A DNA stretch of 64,000 nt from an uncultured Bacteroidia bacterium (GTDB lineage: Bacteria > Bacteroidota > Bacteroidia > NS11-12g > UBA9320): assembly GCA_943787465.1 (NCBI GenBank), contig CALSMN010000008.1, positions 1 to 64,000 of the forward strand, in the 5' to 3' direction. Shown in pieces: positions 38,169 through 48,036 of the stretch; position 1 is the first letter of the stretch, and the number at the start of each line of letters is the position of its first letter. The translations under genes were made by a program, and so were the position numbers. Below the pieces are notes generated by a model. It saw nothing but the letters and a program-made list of their open reading frames with translations, ran no database searches and had not been told where the DNA came from.

Positions 38169-40409
38169 ATGAAATCATTTTCAAAATTAATTCTACTATT
38201 TTCCTTCATTATTTTGACAGGATTCAATTTTCCTATATGTAAGGACAATCCAACCCACGATATTGATAAACTAATAAAAAAAATGACCCTAAAACAAAAA
38301 GTGGGTCAAATGACACAACTCAATCTAGACGTAATCTCAGTTGGAGAAATTTTTAACCTCAAAGAACCACATCAATTGGATTCTGCAAAACTTCGAAAGG
38401 CACTTGTTGAATATGGCGTGGGCAGTATACTAAATGTTGGGGGACATGCTTACAGCCTTGAGCATTGGAACTCTATTATTAAAGAAATTCAATCTGTTGC
38501 TACCAAAGAAACTAATTTAAGGATACCTGTTTTGTACGGAATAGACGCAATTCATGGTGCTAATTATCTGTTAAATGGTACTTTATTCCCACAACCACTA
38601 GCCCAAGCAGCCACTTTTAATCCGGTTATGGTAGAAAAAGCAGCACAAATGACGGCCTATGAAACGCGTGCCTCTGGAATTCCATGGAATTTTTCACCTG
38701 TACTAGATGTGGCTCGTCAACCGCTCTGGAGTAGAGTATTCGAAACATATGGTGAGGATGTCTATGTGTGTAAAAGAATGGGAGTTGCGACTATACAAGG
38801 ATATCAAGGTAAAGACGCTTCTGATCCATATAGAGTGTCTAGTTGTATGAAACATTTTCTAGGATATAGTTGGTCATTTACCGGTAAGGACAGAACCTCT
38901 TCCTATATTCCAGACATTCAACTAAGAGAATATTTTCTGCCTACTTTTGAGGCAGCCATTGATGCAGGCTCTCTTAGTGTAATGATTAATTCAGGTGACG
39001 TTAATGGTATTCCAGTACATGCTAACAAATCCCTTCTTACTGATTTGTTGCGCAATGAGTTGGGTTTCGATGGAGTAGCAGTAACAGATTGGGAAGATAT
39101 TATCAAATTATATCAATTTCATAAAGTGGCATCTTCTTTAAAAGAGGCTGTTAAAATGGCAATCAATGCAGGTATAGATATGAGTATGGTACCTAACGAT
39201 TATCAATTTTCAGATTTATTATTGGAGCTTGTTGAAGAGGGTGAAGTTCCAATGGAACGTATTGATGAGTCCGTAAAAAGAATTTTATTAATGAAAAAAC
39301 GCTTAGGCTTATTTGATAATCCATTTACTCCAGATAGCCACTCCTATCCTTTGGTTGCATCGGATAGTTTTTCAAATCACAGTTATAAAATAGCTTCAGA
39401 GGCAATTACACTGCTAAAAAATAATGACCAAGTTCTTCCTTTATCTAACGATCAAAAAATATTTTGTACAGGACCAATGGCTCATTCGTTAACTATGATA
39501 AATGGATCCTGGTCGAGAACTTGGCAGGGTACTGATCCTGTATGGGATGATCAGTCAAAAAATACGATATTAGAAGCACTTCGTACTAATTTCTCTAATG
39601 TATCTTTTGAGCAAGGTTGTGATTTTGATAGTTTTCAGAATATAGAAGCCGCTATTCAAAAAGCTAAAAATTCAGATATTATACTCGCCTGTATGGGGGA
39701 GTATCCTTCTACAGAAAAACCTGGGGATATACATTCACTTGAAATGGAGCGTGCCCAACTGGACTATATCAAGGAATTATCAACTCTTGGAAAACCAATT
39801 ATTCTAGTCTTAGTTCAGAATAGAACCCGTATTATTCGAGAAATTGAACCCTTATGTTCAGCCATCATTATGGCATATCAACCTTCTGAAAATGGCTCTT
39901 TAGCAGTTGCTGATATCTTAAATGGTAAAGTGAATCCCAGTGGTAAATTACCAGTAACCTATCCAAGAAATGTGAATTCTTTACTGTTGTATGATCATCG
40001 ATATACGGATGAACTCAATATAGATTTTGGTCTTGAAGCATTTAATCCACAATATGAATTTGGCCATGGTTTGAGTTATACAAACTTTAACTATTCGGAT
40101 TTAAATGTAAATGTAGATTCAACCAAACAACAAATACATATTCAAGTAAAAGTCACAAATACAGGAACCCTTGATGGTAAAGAAACTGTTCTTGCTTTTG
40201 TTTCGGATAACACAGCAAGTGTAGCTCCATCTGTCAAGCGTTTGCGTTATTTTGAGAAATCAATGATCTCCTCTGGAGAAACTAAATTACTTGATTTTTC
40301 AATTGATTGGTCTGATTTAGCCTTTGTGAATGCTAATGGGAAATGGATCAGAGAAAAAGGAAGTTACACCATAACTATTGGTAGTTTAACTCAAAATATT
40401 TACTTCTAA
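38169..40409 (+). CDS. bglX: GH3 beta-glucosidase (BglX-like)
   Basis: About 746 residues from ATG 38169; the open frame extends to 38118 but only this start gives a clean signal peptide (MKSFSKLILLFSFIILTGF). GH3 N-domain with GIDAIHGANYL, SCMKHFLGYS and LGFDGVAVTDWED, where Asp307 is the nucleophile. Then the alpha/beta sandwich C-domain (ASEAITLLKNNDQVLPLS) and a fibronectin-III-like end (EFGHGLSYTNFNYSDL). Periplasmic, removing glucose from beta-oligosaccharides. Convergent with the GH16 gene with only 12 bases between. Confidence 0.93.
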   Translation: MKSFSKLILLFSFIILTGFNFPICKDNPTHDIDKLIKKMTLKQKVGQMTQLNLDVISVGEIFNLKEPHQLDSAKLRKALVEYGVGSILNVGGHAYSLEHWNSIIKEIQSVATKETNLRIPVLYGIDAIHGANYLLNGTLFPQPLAQAATFNPVMVEKAAQMTAYETRASGIPWNFSPVLDVARQPLWSRVFETYGEDVYVCKRMGVATIQGYQGKDASDPYRVSSCMKHFLGYSWSFTGKDRTSSYIPDIQLREYFLPTFEAAIDAGSLSVMINSGDVNGIPVHANKSLLTDLLRNELGFDGVAVTDWEDIIKLYQFHKVASSLKEAVKMAINAGIDMSMVPNDYQFSDLLLELVEEGEVPMERIDESVKRILLMKKRLGLFDNPFTPDSHSYPLVASDSFSNHSYKIASEAITLLKNNDQVLPLSNDQKIFCTGPMAHSLTMINGSWSRTWQGTDPVWDDQSKNTILEALRTNFSNVSFEQGCDFDSFQNIEAAIQKAKNSDIILACMGEYPSTEKPGDIHSLEMERAQLDYIKELSTLGKPIILVLVQNRTRIIREIEPLCSAIIMAYQPSENGSLAVADILNGKVNPSGKLPVTYPRNVNSLLLYDHRYTDELNIDFGLEAFNPQYEFGHGLSYTNFNYSDLNVNVDSTKQQIHIQVKVTNTGTLDGKETVLAFVSDNTASVAPSVKRLRYFEKSMISSGETKLLDFSIDWSDLAFVNANGKWIREKGSYTITIGSLTQNIYF

Positions 40410-40421
40410 AAATATTGATTT

Positions 40422-41540
40422 TTATTGAAATACCCGGATATAGTCGACGTGTAACTTTTGAGGAAATTCAGTAGTCGTATCAGGTGAACCTGGCCAAATT
40501 CCTCCAACTGCTACGTTAAAAATGAAGAAGAATTTTTCATGAAATTCAGACATCTGACTTTGAGTAATTTCAATGGTGTTATACAGTATATTATCTCTGT
40601 ACCAACGGATTTTAGTTTCATCCCATACAATAGAGAATACGTGAAATTCTTTTGAGAAATCACTTCCAGATAAGTAATTACTGTTTCCATATTCAGCGTG
40701 TTCTCCATTATGTTCCCAATGCACAGTACCATGAACTCTGCTATCAGACTTTCCATTTTTACTACCTCCTACAAGCTCCATAATGTCAATTTCTCCACAT
40801 GCTGGCCACGAAACCTCATCTATAGCATCACCCAGCATCCAAAGTGCAGGCCATAGCCCCTGACCCTTTGGTAAAGCTGCTCTAATATCTACTCTACCAT
40901 AGAGGAATGATTGCTTATTTTTAGTTGTAATTCTGGATGATGTGTATGAATGATTGCCAAAGTTTTGTTGTTTTGCAGTAATTGTCAAATAACCATTTTT
41001 AACTTCTAGATTTTCTTTGCGGTAATATTGTAATTCATTATTTCCCCACCCCCAATCACCATTACCAATCTCATAATTCCAATCGTTTGGATTGAGTTGA
41101 TTGCCCTCAAATTCATCTTGCCATACAAGCGTATATCCATCATAACTGAGTGGCGAAGTATATCCCTTAAGAGGCACACCATTGGTGTCCGTATTTGAAG
41201 ATAAATTTATTGTGATAGTATCCAATTTTTCAATAAATATTTCAGGATTAAGGTGTGCACGAGTTCTTATAACAAATATGCCTGAGTTCTTATAGGTGTG
41301 TTCAGCATTTCCATTAATATCTTCAATTTTTTCACTATACGCTCCATCTTCAAAATAGATGGTAAAATAATTTTCGTCTGTTGCTGTGGCAGAAACAGAA
41401 ACTAATCCCTCTAGACTGGGGGAGATTTTTATTTCAGTTTGAAGGTTTCTAGGTGGCTCAAGTTTAGCTTCAGGTTCTTCAACGTTACAGGAAATTAAGG
41501 AATAGGATAGGAGTGTTATGCCAATTAATCGGATAATCAT
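40422..41540 (-). CDS. GH16 endo-beta-1,3-glucanase (laminarinase-type) lipoprotein
   Basis: 372 residues. Lipobox Cys18 (SYSLISC), so outer-membrane anchored. A PKD-like N-terminal module (about 40-115) precedes the GH16 domain starting at GYTLVWQDEFEGNQLNPNDW. The catalytic motif GEIDIMELVG gives Glu250 (nucleophile), Asp252 and Glu255 (acid/base), the extended E-x-D-x-x-E form with Met that marks laminarinases. WPALWMLG and HGTVHWEHNG shape the cleft. Last gene of the susC1-susD1-PKD-GH16 operon; 15 bases after the PKD gene. Confidence 0.93.
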   Translation of the reverse strand: MIIRLIGITLLSYSLISCNVEEPEAKLEPPRNLQTEIKISPSLEGLVSVSATATDENYFTIYFEDGAYSEKIEDINGNAEHTYKNSGIFVIRTRAHLNPEIFIEKLDTITINLSSNTDTNGVPLKGYTSPLSYDGYTLVWQDEFEGNQLNPNDWNYEIGNGDWGWGNNELQYYRKENLEVKNGYLTITAKQQNFGNHSYTSSRITTKNKQSFLYGRVDIRAALPKGQGLWPALWMLGDAIDEVSWPACGEIDIMELVGGSKNGKSDSRVHGTVHWEHNGEHAEYGNSNYLSGSDFSKEFHVFSIVWDETKIRWYRDNILYNTIEITQSQMSEFHEKFFFIFNVAVGGIWPGSPDTTTEFPQKLHVDYIRVFQ

Positions 41541-41555
41541 AGATTTATTTTTAAA

Positions 41556-42440
41556 TTATTGAACAGGGACTAATCTAAAATACCAAGCAAGACTACTAAA
41601 TGCATCTTCAGCTCTAATTAACAGTACATTTTCTTCTATTTTCACAATTTTAAATTTACGTGTTCCACAATACATGCCAATGAATGTTTTTCCGGATAAA
41701 GTTAACGTTGTGTCATTCTCTCCCTCTTCAATTTTCCATGTTTCATCATATTGGTTAGCTAAAGGTGCCGTATAATCATTTGAATTTTGATATCCACCAG
41801 GGTATTCACCCTCTGCTCCAGGCGATCCGTCATCATTTAAGTTGACAAATACATTTCCATTGGTGATGTGATCAAATTTAAATCCATTGATTTTGAATAT
41901 ATACTGATCATCATACATACCTGTCCCAGCTTTTTCTCCAGGATTTGCAGCATAATATTCCGGGACATCTCCAAGTGCCGAACTGGGATTAGGACCTACA
42001 CCAAAATGCCCTGCATTAGCAGTGTCCATAACCCAAGCCTTGTAACCTGGGCCATTTATTCCTCCTGTTAACAACGTATATAGTGGATTACTGATTAAGG
42101 AAAGATCATCTTCGGCTATTGTTACTGTCTGAGATGTACTAGCACTTCCACCACGGTCAAAAATGGTCAAAGTGACTATATAGGTTCCAGCATAAGGATA
42201 TGACCCTTGAGCATTTACTCCTTCACCTTTTGTTCCGTTGCCAAAATCCCATTTAGCATTGATATTTGGATTTTGAGCAGTAAAGCTGATGATATTGGGT
42301 GTGTTAGTACTGGCCTCATAATAAAATGCTGCATCAACTTCTGAAGGAGCAGGACCTAGAGTTGGTCTCTCCTCAGAACAGCTAATCAATCCTAGTAAAA
42401 GTCCCAATACTGTTGTGTTAAATATTATTTTCTTCATCAT
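41556..42440 (-). CDS. PKD-domain surface glycan-binding lipoprotein
   Basis: 294 residues. Lipobox Cys21 (GLISC). PKD domain (about 35-110; ISFTAQNPNINAKWDFGNGTKG ... AGTYIVTLTIFD). The C-terminal domain (about 118-294; GYKAWVMDTANAGHFGVGPN, MYDDQYIFKINGFKFDH, aromatic final strand LAWYFRLVPVQ) resembles the repeated unit of the 34414-35706 protein. Its place between susD and GH16 is the SusE/SGBP position, so it most likely binds beta-glucan at the cell surface. No catalytic residues recognised. Confidence 0.82.
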   Translation of the reverse strand: MMKKIIFNTTVLGLLLGLISCSEERPTLGPAPSEVDAAFYYEASTNTPNIISFTAQNPNINAKWDFGNGTKGEGVNAQGSYPYAGTYIVTLTIFDRGGSASTSQTVTIAEDDLSLISNPLYTLLTGGINGPGYKAWVMDTANAGHFGVGPNPSSALGDVPEYYAANPGEKAGTGMYDDQYIFKINGFKFDHITNGNVFVNLNDDGSPGAEGEYPGGYQNSNDYTAPLANQYDETWKIEEGENDTTLTLSGKTFIGMYCGTRKFKIVKIEENVLLIRAEDAFSSLAWYFRLVPVQ

Positions 42441-42450
42441 ATGAATAGAT

Positions 42451-43920
42451 TTAATAGTTTTTATTTTGATTCCAATTACCTCCTGCTAAATCAATCTCAA
42501 CTTGTGGAATTGGAAAAAGTTCATGTTTGCCAGTTACAAACCCGTCAATACTTTGGGCTGCTTTTCCAGTCCTTACTAGGTCAAAAAAACGATGACCTTC
42601 TCCAGACAACTCTAGTCTTCTTTCTGCCCAAATAGCTTCAGTTAATTGGTTTCCACTCGCATTAATTTCAGACATTTTAGCTCTTTTTCTCACTTGATTC
42701 AGATAGTTGGTGGCTTTTGCATCATCGGGAGATGTCGCTCTATTATGTGCTTCAGCAGCCATTAGTAAAACGTCAGCGTAGCGAATTACATGATAATTTA
42801 CGGGACTTGTTAAGTCATTGTCGGGTAATCCAATCTCTGCCTTCTTTTTTATATACTTATTATTATAATACCCTGTATGTCCTCCGCCACCTTCGGCATA
42901 TTTTACTGAGGGATTAGCATTTTTGAAAGCCTCAATATCTAATATAGATGCATCTCTCCTGAGATCGGATGGATTAAAAGCATCATATAAATTTTGGGTT
43001 GGTAAATTATAACTGTTTCCATCACCATAAGTCGGTCCCTCAAATTGTCGTATACCTTGGAATCCAGGGGCAGCATTGCCTTCTAAGCAAATCAGGCAGT
43101 CATATCCACCACCCTCTGCTCCTGTATATTGTATATCAAATACGGTCTCTGTATGGCCTTCATTTGCAACTGTAAATAAGTCGGTATATTTATCAATTAA
43201 CATGTATTCATTTTGATCAATTATTTGATCAAAGGTCATAGCTGCTGCATCAAATTTATTCTGATATAGATATGCTTTACCTAGTAAAGCTAAACAGGCG
43301 CCTTTGGTTATTCTTCCTTTGGTAGGATTTTTCCAGTCTAAAATTGAAGCGGCATATATAAGGTCTTTTTCTATTTGAGCATATACTTCAGATTTGGGTG
43401 TACGGTCAATTTTTGTTACCTCATCAGCACCAATTCTCTTGTCTATAACTAAGGGAACATCTCCAAAATATTTCACTAATTCAAAATAGTAATAGGCTCT
43501 TAGAAATCTAGCTTGAGCTATAATTTTATCTTTTCCTTCAAAATCAATATTGTCTTTAAATTCCAATAAATAGTTTGCCCTAGTTATTCCTGAATAATTC
43601 CATCTGAAAATACTTCTTAATTCATTATTAACAGCATCATGGTTCATATTATCTATTTCGTGAAGTCCTTCTGTATCATTGACACTTTCTCCACCTGCAA
43701 TAGAATTATCAGATGCAATTTCTCCTACCCACACTGTCATGAAAGAAGACTGGAGTAAATCATAGGCTCCAGTAAGTGCTCGATCGTAATCAAGCGGAGT
43801 TAGAAAGTAATTTTCAGCATCTTGTGTGTATAATGGATCTATATCAAGAAATTTTTTACAACTAAAAATTGATGGGAAGATGAAAATTAATATAAAGAGT
43901 GATGTTATTTTTTTTGTCAT
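42451..43920 (-). CDS. susD: SusD/RagB-like outer membrane lipoprotein (pair 1)
   Basis: 489 residues. Lipobox Cys21 (PSIFSC). SusD family pattern: KKFLDIDPLYTQDAENYFLTP, AQARFLRAYYYFELVKYFGDV, GACLALLGKAYLYQNKFDAA, HVIRYADVLLMAAEAHNRA, and ERRLELSGEGHRFFDLVRTG. 12 bases after susC1 and 10 before the PKD gene. It is clearly divergent from pair 2, so the two pairs may prefer different glycan forms. Confidence 0.94.
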   Translation of the reverse strand: MTKKITSLFILIFIFPSIFSCKKFLDIDPLYTQDAENYFLTPLDYDRALTGAYDLLQSSFMTVWVGEIASDNSIAGGESVNDTEGLHEIDNMNHDAVNNELRSIFRWNYSGITRANYLLEFKDNIDFEGKDKIIAQARFLRAYYYFELVKYFGDVPLVIDKRIGADEVTKIDRTPKSEVYAQIEKDLIYAASILDWKNPTKGRITKGACLALLGKAYLYQNKFDAAAMTFDQIIDQNEYMLIDKYTDLFTVANEGHTETVFDIQYTGAEGGGYDCLICLEGNAAPGFQGIRQFEGPTYGDGNSYNLPTQNLYDAFNPSDLRRDASILDIEAFKNANPSVKYAEGGGGHTGYYNNKYIKKKAEIGLPDNDLTSPVNYHVIRYADVLLMAAEAHNRATSPDDAKATNYLNQVRKRAKMSEINASGNQLTEAIWAERRLELSGEGHRFFDLVRTGKAAQSIDGFVTGKHELFPIPQVEIDLAGGNWNQNKNY

Positions 43921-43932
43921 GAATATCTTGAA

Positions 43933-46900
43933 TTAAAATTTAAGAGAAATACCTGCCATTATTGTTCTAGCTTGAGGGTAGAATCCATAATCGATTCCTG
44001 ATGCAAGAGCTCCACCTACAGAGCCAATATCTGGATCGAATCCTTGGTATTTGGTCAGGGTTAATAGATTATTGGCTGCGATATATATCCTTGCAGAACT
44101 TATACTAACGTGTTGAGTTATTTTTGGATTTAAGGTATATCCTAATTGTATGTTTTTAAGTCTTAAAAATGATCCATCTTCTACATAAAAATCAGAGAAA
44201 ATAGTGTTTTTGTTAGCTCCAGTTGTAATTCTGGGATTAATATTTGTAGAATTTGTTCCTGTCCATCGGTCAATATTATATGCGAGTTGGTTAGCATACG
44301 GCTGTTGACGTTCATAATTTCGAATAATATCTTGGCCTAAGGCAGCAAATAAGTTTGCTGAAAAATCAAAACCTTCATAGCTAATATTAATATTATAACC
44401 CAGAGTAACTTTAGGTATTGGGGTGCCTAACATGGTTTTATCGGAGTTGTCATTAAAGCTAATGATTCCGTCACCATTTTGATCTATAAAACGTAGATCT
44501 CCAGGCACAGCTCCATCTTGTTTTACAGGTGAATTATCAATTTCTTCTTGAGATTGGAAAATTCCGTCTGTTTGGTAACCTATAAAGTAACCAATTGGAA
44601 ATCCTTTTTCAAATCGTGTAGCAACACCGCCGCCAATTCCAAACGCAGCACCCGGAATGAATTCTATTCCCTCAGGAATTTTCACCACTTCGTTTTTGAT
44701 CCATGTGCCATTGATGCCAGTACTTATATTTATTTTTTTACGAATTTTAGTGGAATACATGAGTTCAATTTCAACCCCTTTATTAGAAACATCCCCGGCA
44801 TTTATGATAGGGGGATAACTGCCTGCACCTGCAGTACCAAGAACTCCAGAAACGTCTGGTTGAAATAATAAATCTTTAGTATTTTTTATAAAGTAATTTA
44901 AAGTTAAATCAAATGAATGAAAAATTTTCATATCAGCACCTACATTGAATTGTCGAGTAGTCTCCCATTTAAGGTCAGGATTACCTGCTCTACCAATAGC
45001 AACTCCTTGTGTAATAATGTCATTAAAAACATAGACGCCCTCTCCATTAAGTAGACCTCTGTATGCAAAATTAGGAATCTGATCGTTTCCACTAATTCCA
45101 TAACTTAATCGTAATTTAAGGAATTTGATACGATCAATATCATAGAAATCTTCTTCAGAAAGTAACCATGATCCAGATAAGGTAGGGAAGATACCAAATC
45201 TATTATTGGGACCAAACTTTGACGAGCCATCTCGTCGAACGATTAATGACCCATTATATTTTGAACCCATACTATATTGAGCTCTCAAAAAACCAGAGAC
45301 TAATCTTTCCTGAAATTGAAACGAATTAGTATTATTTAAAAATCCACCTTCAGCTAAATTAGCTGAGATGTCAGCATAATCAATGGAATTATTAGGAATA
45401 TTGTACGCAGTACCTCCTAATCCTTTGCCATTTCTACTAAATATGGATACACCAGCAGTAGTTTTAATGGTGTGTATTTTTTTGAATTGAAATGAGTGGT
45501 TAATGAAACTTTCAAAGTTTATATCACTGTAAGTTGATCTACCTTCATAGACACTCGCTCCACGATCAATCAATATCCCAGGAGCAATTTCCACTTGTGT
45601 AGGATCTAGTTGTTCGTTCAATGCTGTATTCTGAGATTTACCAGGTCCGTACCAAGTAAGCGGTGAGAAAACTTTGTTATCAACTAAGGCGTAATTATAG
45701 TTGAATCGATTAGTGAAGGTTAGGTTTTTAGTGATATCAAATGCTATTTCTTCTTTCCCAACAAATTTATCTACCCATGCAGTATTGTACGTGTTTTGCA
45801 TTTGTGCTACAGGATTAATGATATCACTCACTTCTTCTAAATAAGAGAAATTGTTATTTTCATCACGTATTGGCTCAGTTGGAAATGCATTAATGGTATT
45901 GTAGAGTACTGAACCTATTCCATTCTCCGGAAGAGCATTCCTCTCTTCGTTGGTATATAGAAATACACTAGATAACCTCATCCGTTGACTCATTTCCGTG
46001 TTAAGATTGACACGTGCATTAAATCGAGTAAAATTTGATTTGTCAAGACCAACAATTCCATCTTGTGAATAGTAGCTCCCTCCGACGGAATAGGTAGTTT
46101 TTTCTGTACCCCCAGATACAGTAATATTATAATTCTGGACAATTGCATTTTGAAAAATAGCATCTTGCCAATCAGTACCTGTGCCAAGGTTGGTATTCTG
46201 AAAAGGAACATCTAGACCACCATTGGCATGCATTTCATTTTTAAGAACAGCATATTCTCGAGCATTGAGAAGATCAAGTTTCTTGGTAGCTTGTTGCATG
46301 CCCGTATACGCACTCAGTTCAATTCTAGGTTTAACATTTCTTCGTCCTTTTTTTGTTTCTATAAGAATCACACCATTAGCTGCCCTTACACCATAAATAC
46401 CTGCTGTTGCATCCTTAAGAACGTTTATAGATTCAATATCATTGGGGTTAAGCGCATTTAAACCCTCAGAATCATACACGACTCCATCAACCAATATGAG
46501 GGGGTCATTATCACCAAAAGTTGAAAGTCCTCGAATGCGTATACTGGATGATCCTCCGGGTGATCCAGAGTTAGTACTAATATTCACACCAGAAATTTGA
46601 CCTTGCAATGCTTGATCAATTCTAGGAATATTTAATTTTTGAAGTTCTTCTCCTATTAAATTGGCATTTGCCCCAGTAAATTCTTTTTTGGTAGAGGTTC
46701 CATAACCCACGACCATTACCTGATTGAGATTATTTGAAATTTCTGAGAGTATAATGTTTACCGTGGATCTTCCATTTACTTTAATTTGTTTGGTTTTGTA
46801 ACCAGAGTAGGATGTTACCAATATGGCATTTGACAAATCGATGTTAGCTATTTTGTAAAAGCCATTTTCATCAGATATACTGCCCATGTTAGTCCCTTTA

Positions 46901-47031
46901 ACAACGACAGCGGCTCCGATTATTTTTTCACCAAGACTGTCAGATAATGTACCTGAAACAGTGCCATTTTGTCCAAAGGATGCTATTAAATAAAATAAGG
47001 ATATGAAAACAAGTAAACTTCTTTTTATCAT
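43933..47031 (-). CDS. susC: SusC/RagA-type TonB-linked outer membrane transporter (pair 1)
   Basis: 1032 residues. Signal peptide (ending IASFGQ), carboxypeptidase-D-regulatory-like domain (GTVSGTLSDSLGEKIIGAAV), plug (VMVVGYGTSTKK, DIESINVLKDATAGIYGVRAANGV) and barrel ending ARTIMAGISLKF. It heads a tight four-gene operon with susD1, PKD lipoprotein and GH16. The upstream region 47032-47159 has operator-like inverted repeats and no other gene. Confidence 0.95.
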   Translation of the reverse strand: MIKRSLLVFISLFYLIASFGQNGTVSGTLSDSLGEKIIGAAVVVKGTNMGSISDENGFYKIANIDLSNAILVTSYSGYKTKQIKVNGRSTVNIILSEISNNLNQVMVVGYGTSTKKEFTGANANLIGEELQKLNIPRIDQALQGQISGVNISTNSGSPGGSSSIRIRGLSTFGDNDPLILVDGVVYDSEGLNALNPNDIESINVLKDATAGIYGVRAANGVILIETKKGRRNVKPRIELSAYTGMQQATKKLDLLNAREYAVLKNEMHANGGLDVPFQNTNLGTGTDWQDAIFQNAIVQNYNITVSGGTEKTTYSVGGSYYSQDGIVGLDKSNFTRFNARVNLNTEMSQRMRLSSVFLYTNEERNALPENGIGSVLYNTINAFPTEPIRDENNNFSYLEEVSDIINPVAQMQNTYNTAWVDKFVGKEEIAFDITKNLTFTNRFNYNYALVDNKVFSPLTWYGPGKSQNTALNEQLDPTQVEIAPGILIDRGASVYEGRSTYSDINFESFINHSFQFKKIHTIKTTAGVSIFSRNGKGLGGTAYNIPNNSIDYADISANLAEGGFLNNTNSFQFQERLVSGFLRAQYSMGSKYNGSLIVRRDGSSKFGPNNRFGIFPTLSGSWLLSEEDFYDIDRIKFLKLRLSYGISGNDQIPNFAYRGLLNGEGVYVFNDIITQGVAIGRAGNPDLKWETTRQFNVGADMKIFHSFDLTLNYFIKNTKDLLFQPDVSGVLGTAGAGSYPPIINAGDVSNKGVEIELMYSTKIRKKINISTGINGTWIKNEVVKIPEGIEFIPGAAFGIGGGVATRFEKGFPIGYFIGYQTDGIFQSQEEIDNSPVKQDGAVPGDLRFIDQNGDGIISFNDNSDKTMLGTPIPKVTLGYNINISYEGFDFSANLFAALGQDIIRNYERQQPYANQLAYNIDRWTGTNSTNINPRITTGANKNTIFSDFYVEDGSFLRLKNIQLGYTLNPKITQHVSISSARIYIAANNLLTLTKYQGFDPDIGSVGGALASGIDYGFYPQARTIMAGISLKF

Positions 47032-47064
47032 ATTATAGTATGTTTTGAATTACGAATATATACA

Positions 47065-47097
47065 ATACTTATGGTCAAAAAAACTATAAGTATACTT
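47065..47097 (-). promoter_or_regulatory. Operator-like inverted repeats before susC1
   Basis: ATACTTAT (47065-47072) and ATAAGTAT (47086-47093) are 8-bp inverted arms, and AAGTATACTT (47088-47097) is a perfect 10-bp palindrome. ACTATAAGT (47083-47091) repeats the motif found before the duplicated-domain gene. A TATATTCG -7-like element lies at 47053-47060. Candidate site for the NUDIX regulator. Confidence 0.4.
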
Positions 47098-47159
47098 TGT
47101 TAGTTTGATAAAGCATAGATATATAGTATGCTTAGATTTATTAGTAGAGGTGCAAGCTG

Positions 47160-48035
47160 CTAACTAATTCCATCACGCTCTATTGCTTTATCAATTTTAA
47201 GTATCATGCCTTGGAGTGCTTTTCCTGGGCCTATTTCAGTAAATTTAATTGCCCCATTTTTAATCATATTTTGAATGGATTGAGTCCATTTTACAGGTGC
47301 AGTTAACTGAGCTATCAAATTCTTTTTTATTTGTAAAGGATCAATTTCAGCTAGTGTACTTACATTTTGAAATATGGGACAACTAGGAGTGTTAAAAATA
47401 GTATTCTCAATTGCTAAAGCTAATTTTTCTCGTGCAGGCTCCATGAGAGGAGAATGAAATGCTCCACTCACTGGAAGTTTCATAGCTCTTCTTGCTCCTT
47501 TTGAAGTTAGAATTTCGCAAGCTTTATCAATACCTGAGATTGTGCCAGATATGACTAATTGTCCGGGGCAGTTATAATTAGCAGCTACTACAATTTCGTC
47601 AATAGAATCGCATACTTGCTCGACAGTACTATCGTCAAGACCAATGATAGCTGCCATAGTACTTGGGGTGATCTCGCATGCTTTCTGCATCGCTTCTGCT
47701 CTTATAGCCACGAGTTTCAATCCATCATCAAAATTGAGGCAATGATTAGCAACTAATGCAGATAATTCACCTAAACTATGACCAGCAACCATATCTGGAT
47801 TAAATTGAGGTAGTGTTTTTGCCAATATCACTGAATGGAGAAAAACAGCAGGTTGTGTAATTTTAGTCTGTTTGAGTTCTTCATCGGTACCCTCAAACAT
47901 GGTTTTTGTGATTTCAAATCCTAAGATTTCATTGGCTTTTTCAAAAAGAGCTTTTGCTTCACTGTTGGTGTTGTATAGCTCTCGACCCATGCCTATATAT
48001 TGAGCACCCTGACCGGGAAAGATAAATGCGTTCAT
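47160..48035 (-). CDS. fabD: Malonyl-CoA:ACP transacylase FabD
   Basis: 291 residues, full length. FIFPGQGAQYIGMG at the N-terminus, catalytic Ser87 in VAGHSLGE and His194 in SGAFHSPLM. It loads malonyl onto acyl carrier protein for fatty acid synthesis. Last gene of relA-fur-purA-fabD, 1 base after purA. Confidence 0.96.
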   Translation of the reverse strand: MNAFIFPGQGAQYIGMGRELYNTNSEAKALFEKANEILGFEITKTMFEGTDEELKQTKITQPAVFLHSVILAKTLPQFNPDMVAGHSLGELSALVANHCLNFDDGLKLVAIRAEAMQKACEITPSTMAAIIGLDDSTVEQVCDSIDEIVVAANYNCPGQLVISGTISGIDKACEILTSKGARRAMKLPVSGAFHSPLMEPAREKLALAIENTIFNTPSCPIFQNVSTLAEIDPLQIKKNLIAQLTAPVKWTQSIQNMIKNGAIKFTEIGPGKALQGMILKIDKAIERDGIS

Positions 48036-48036
48036 G

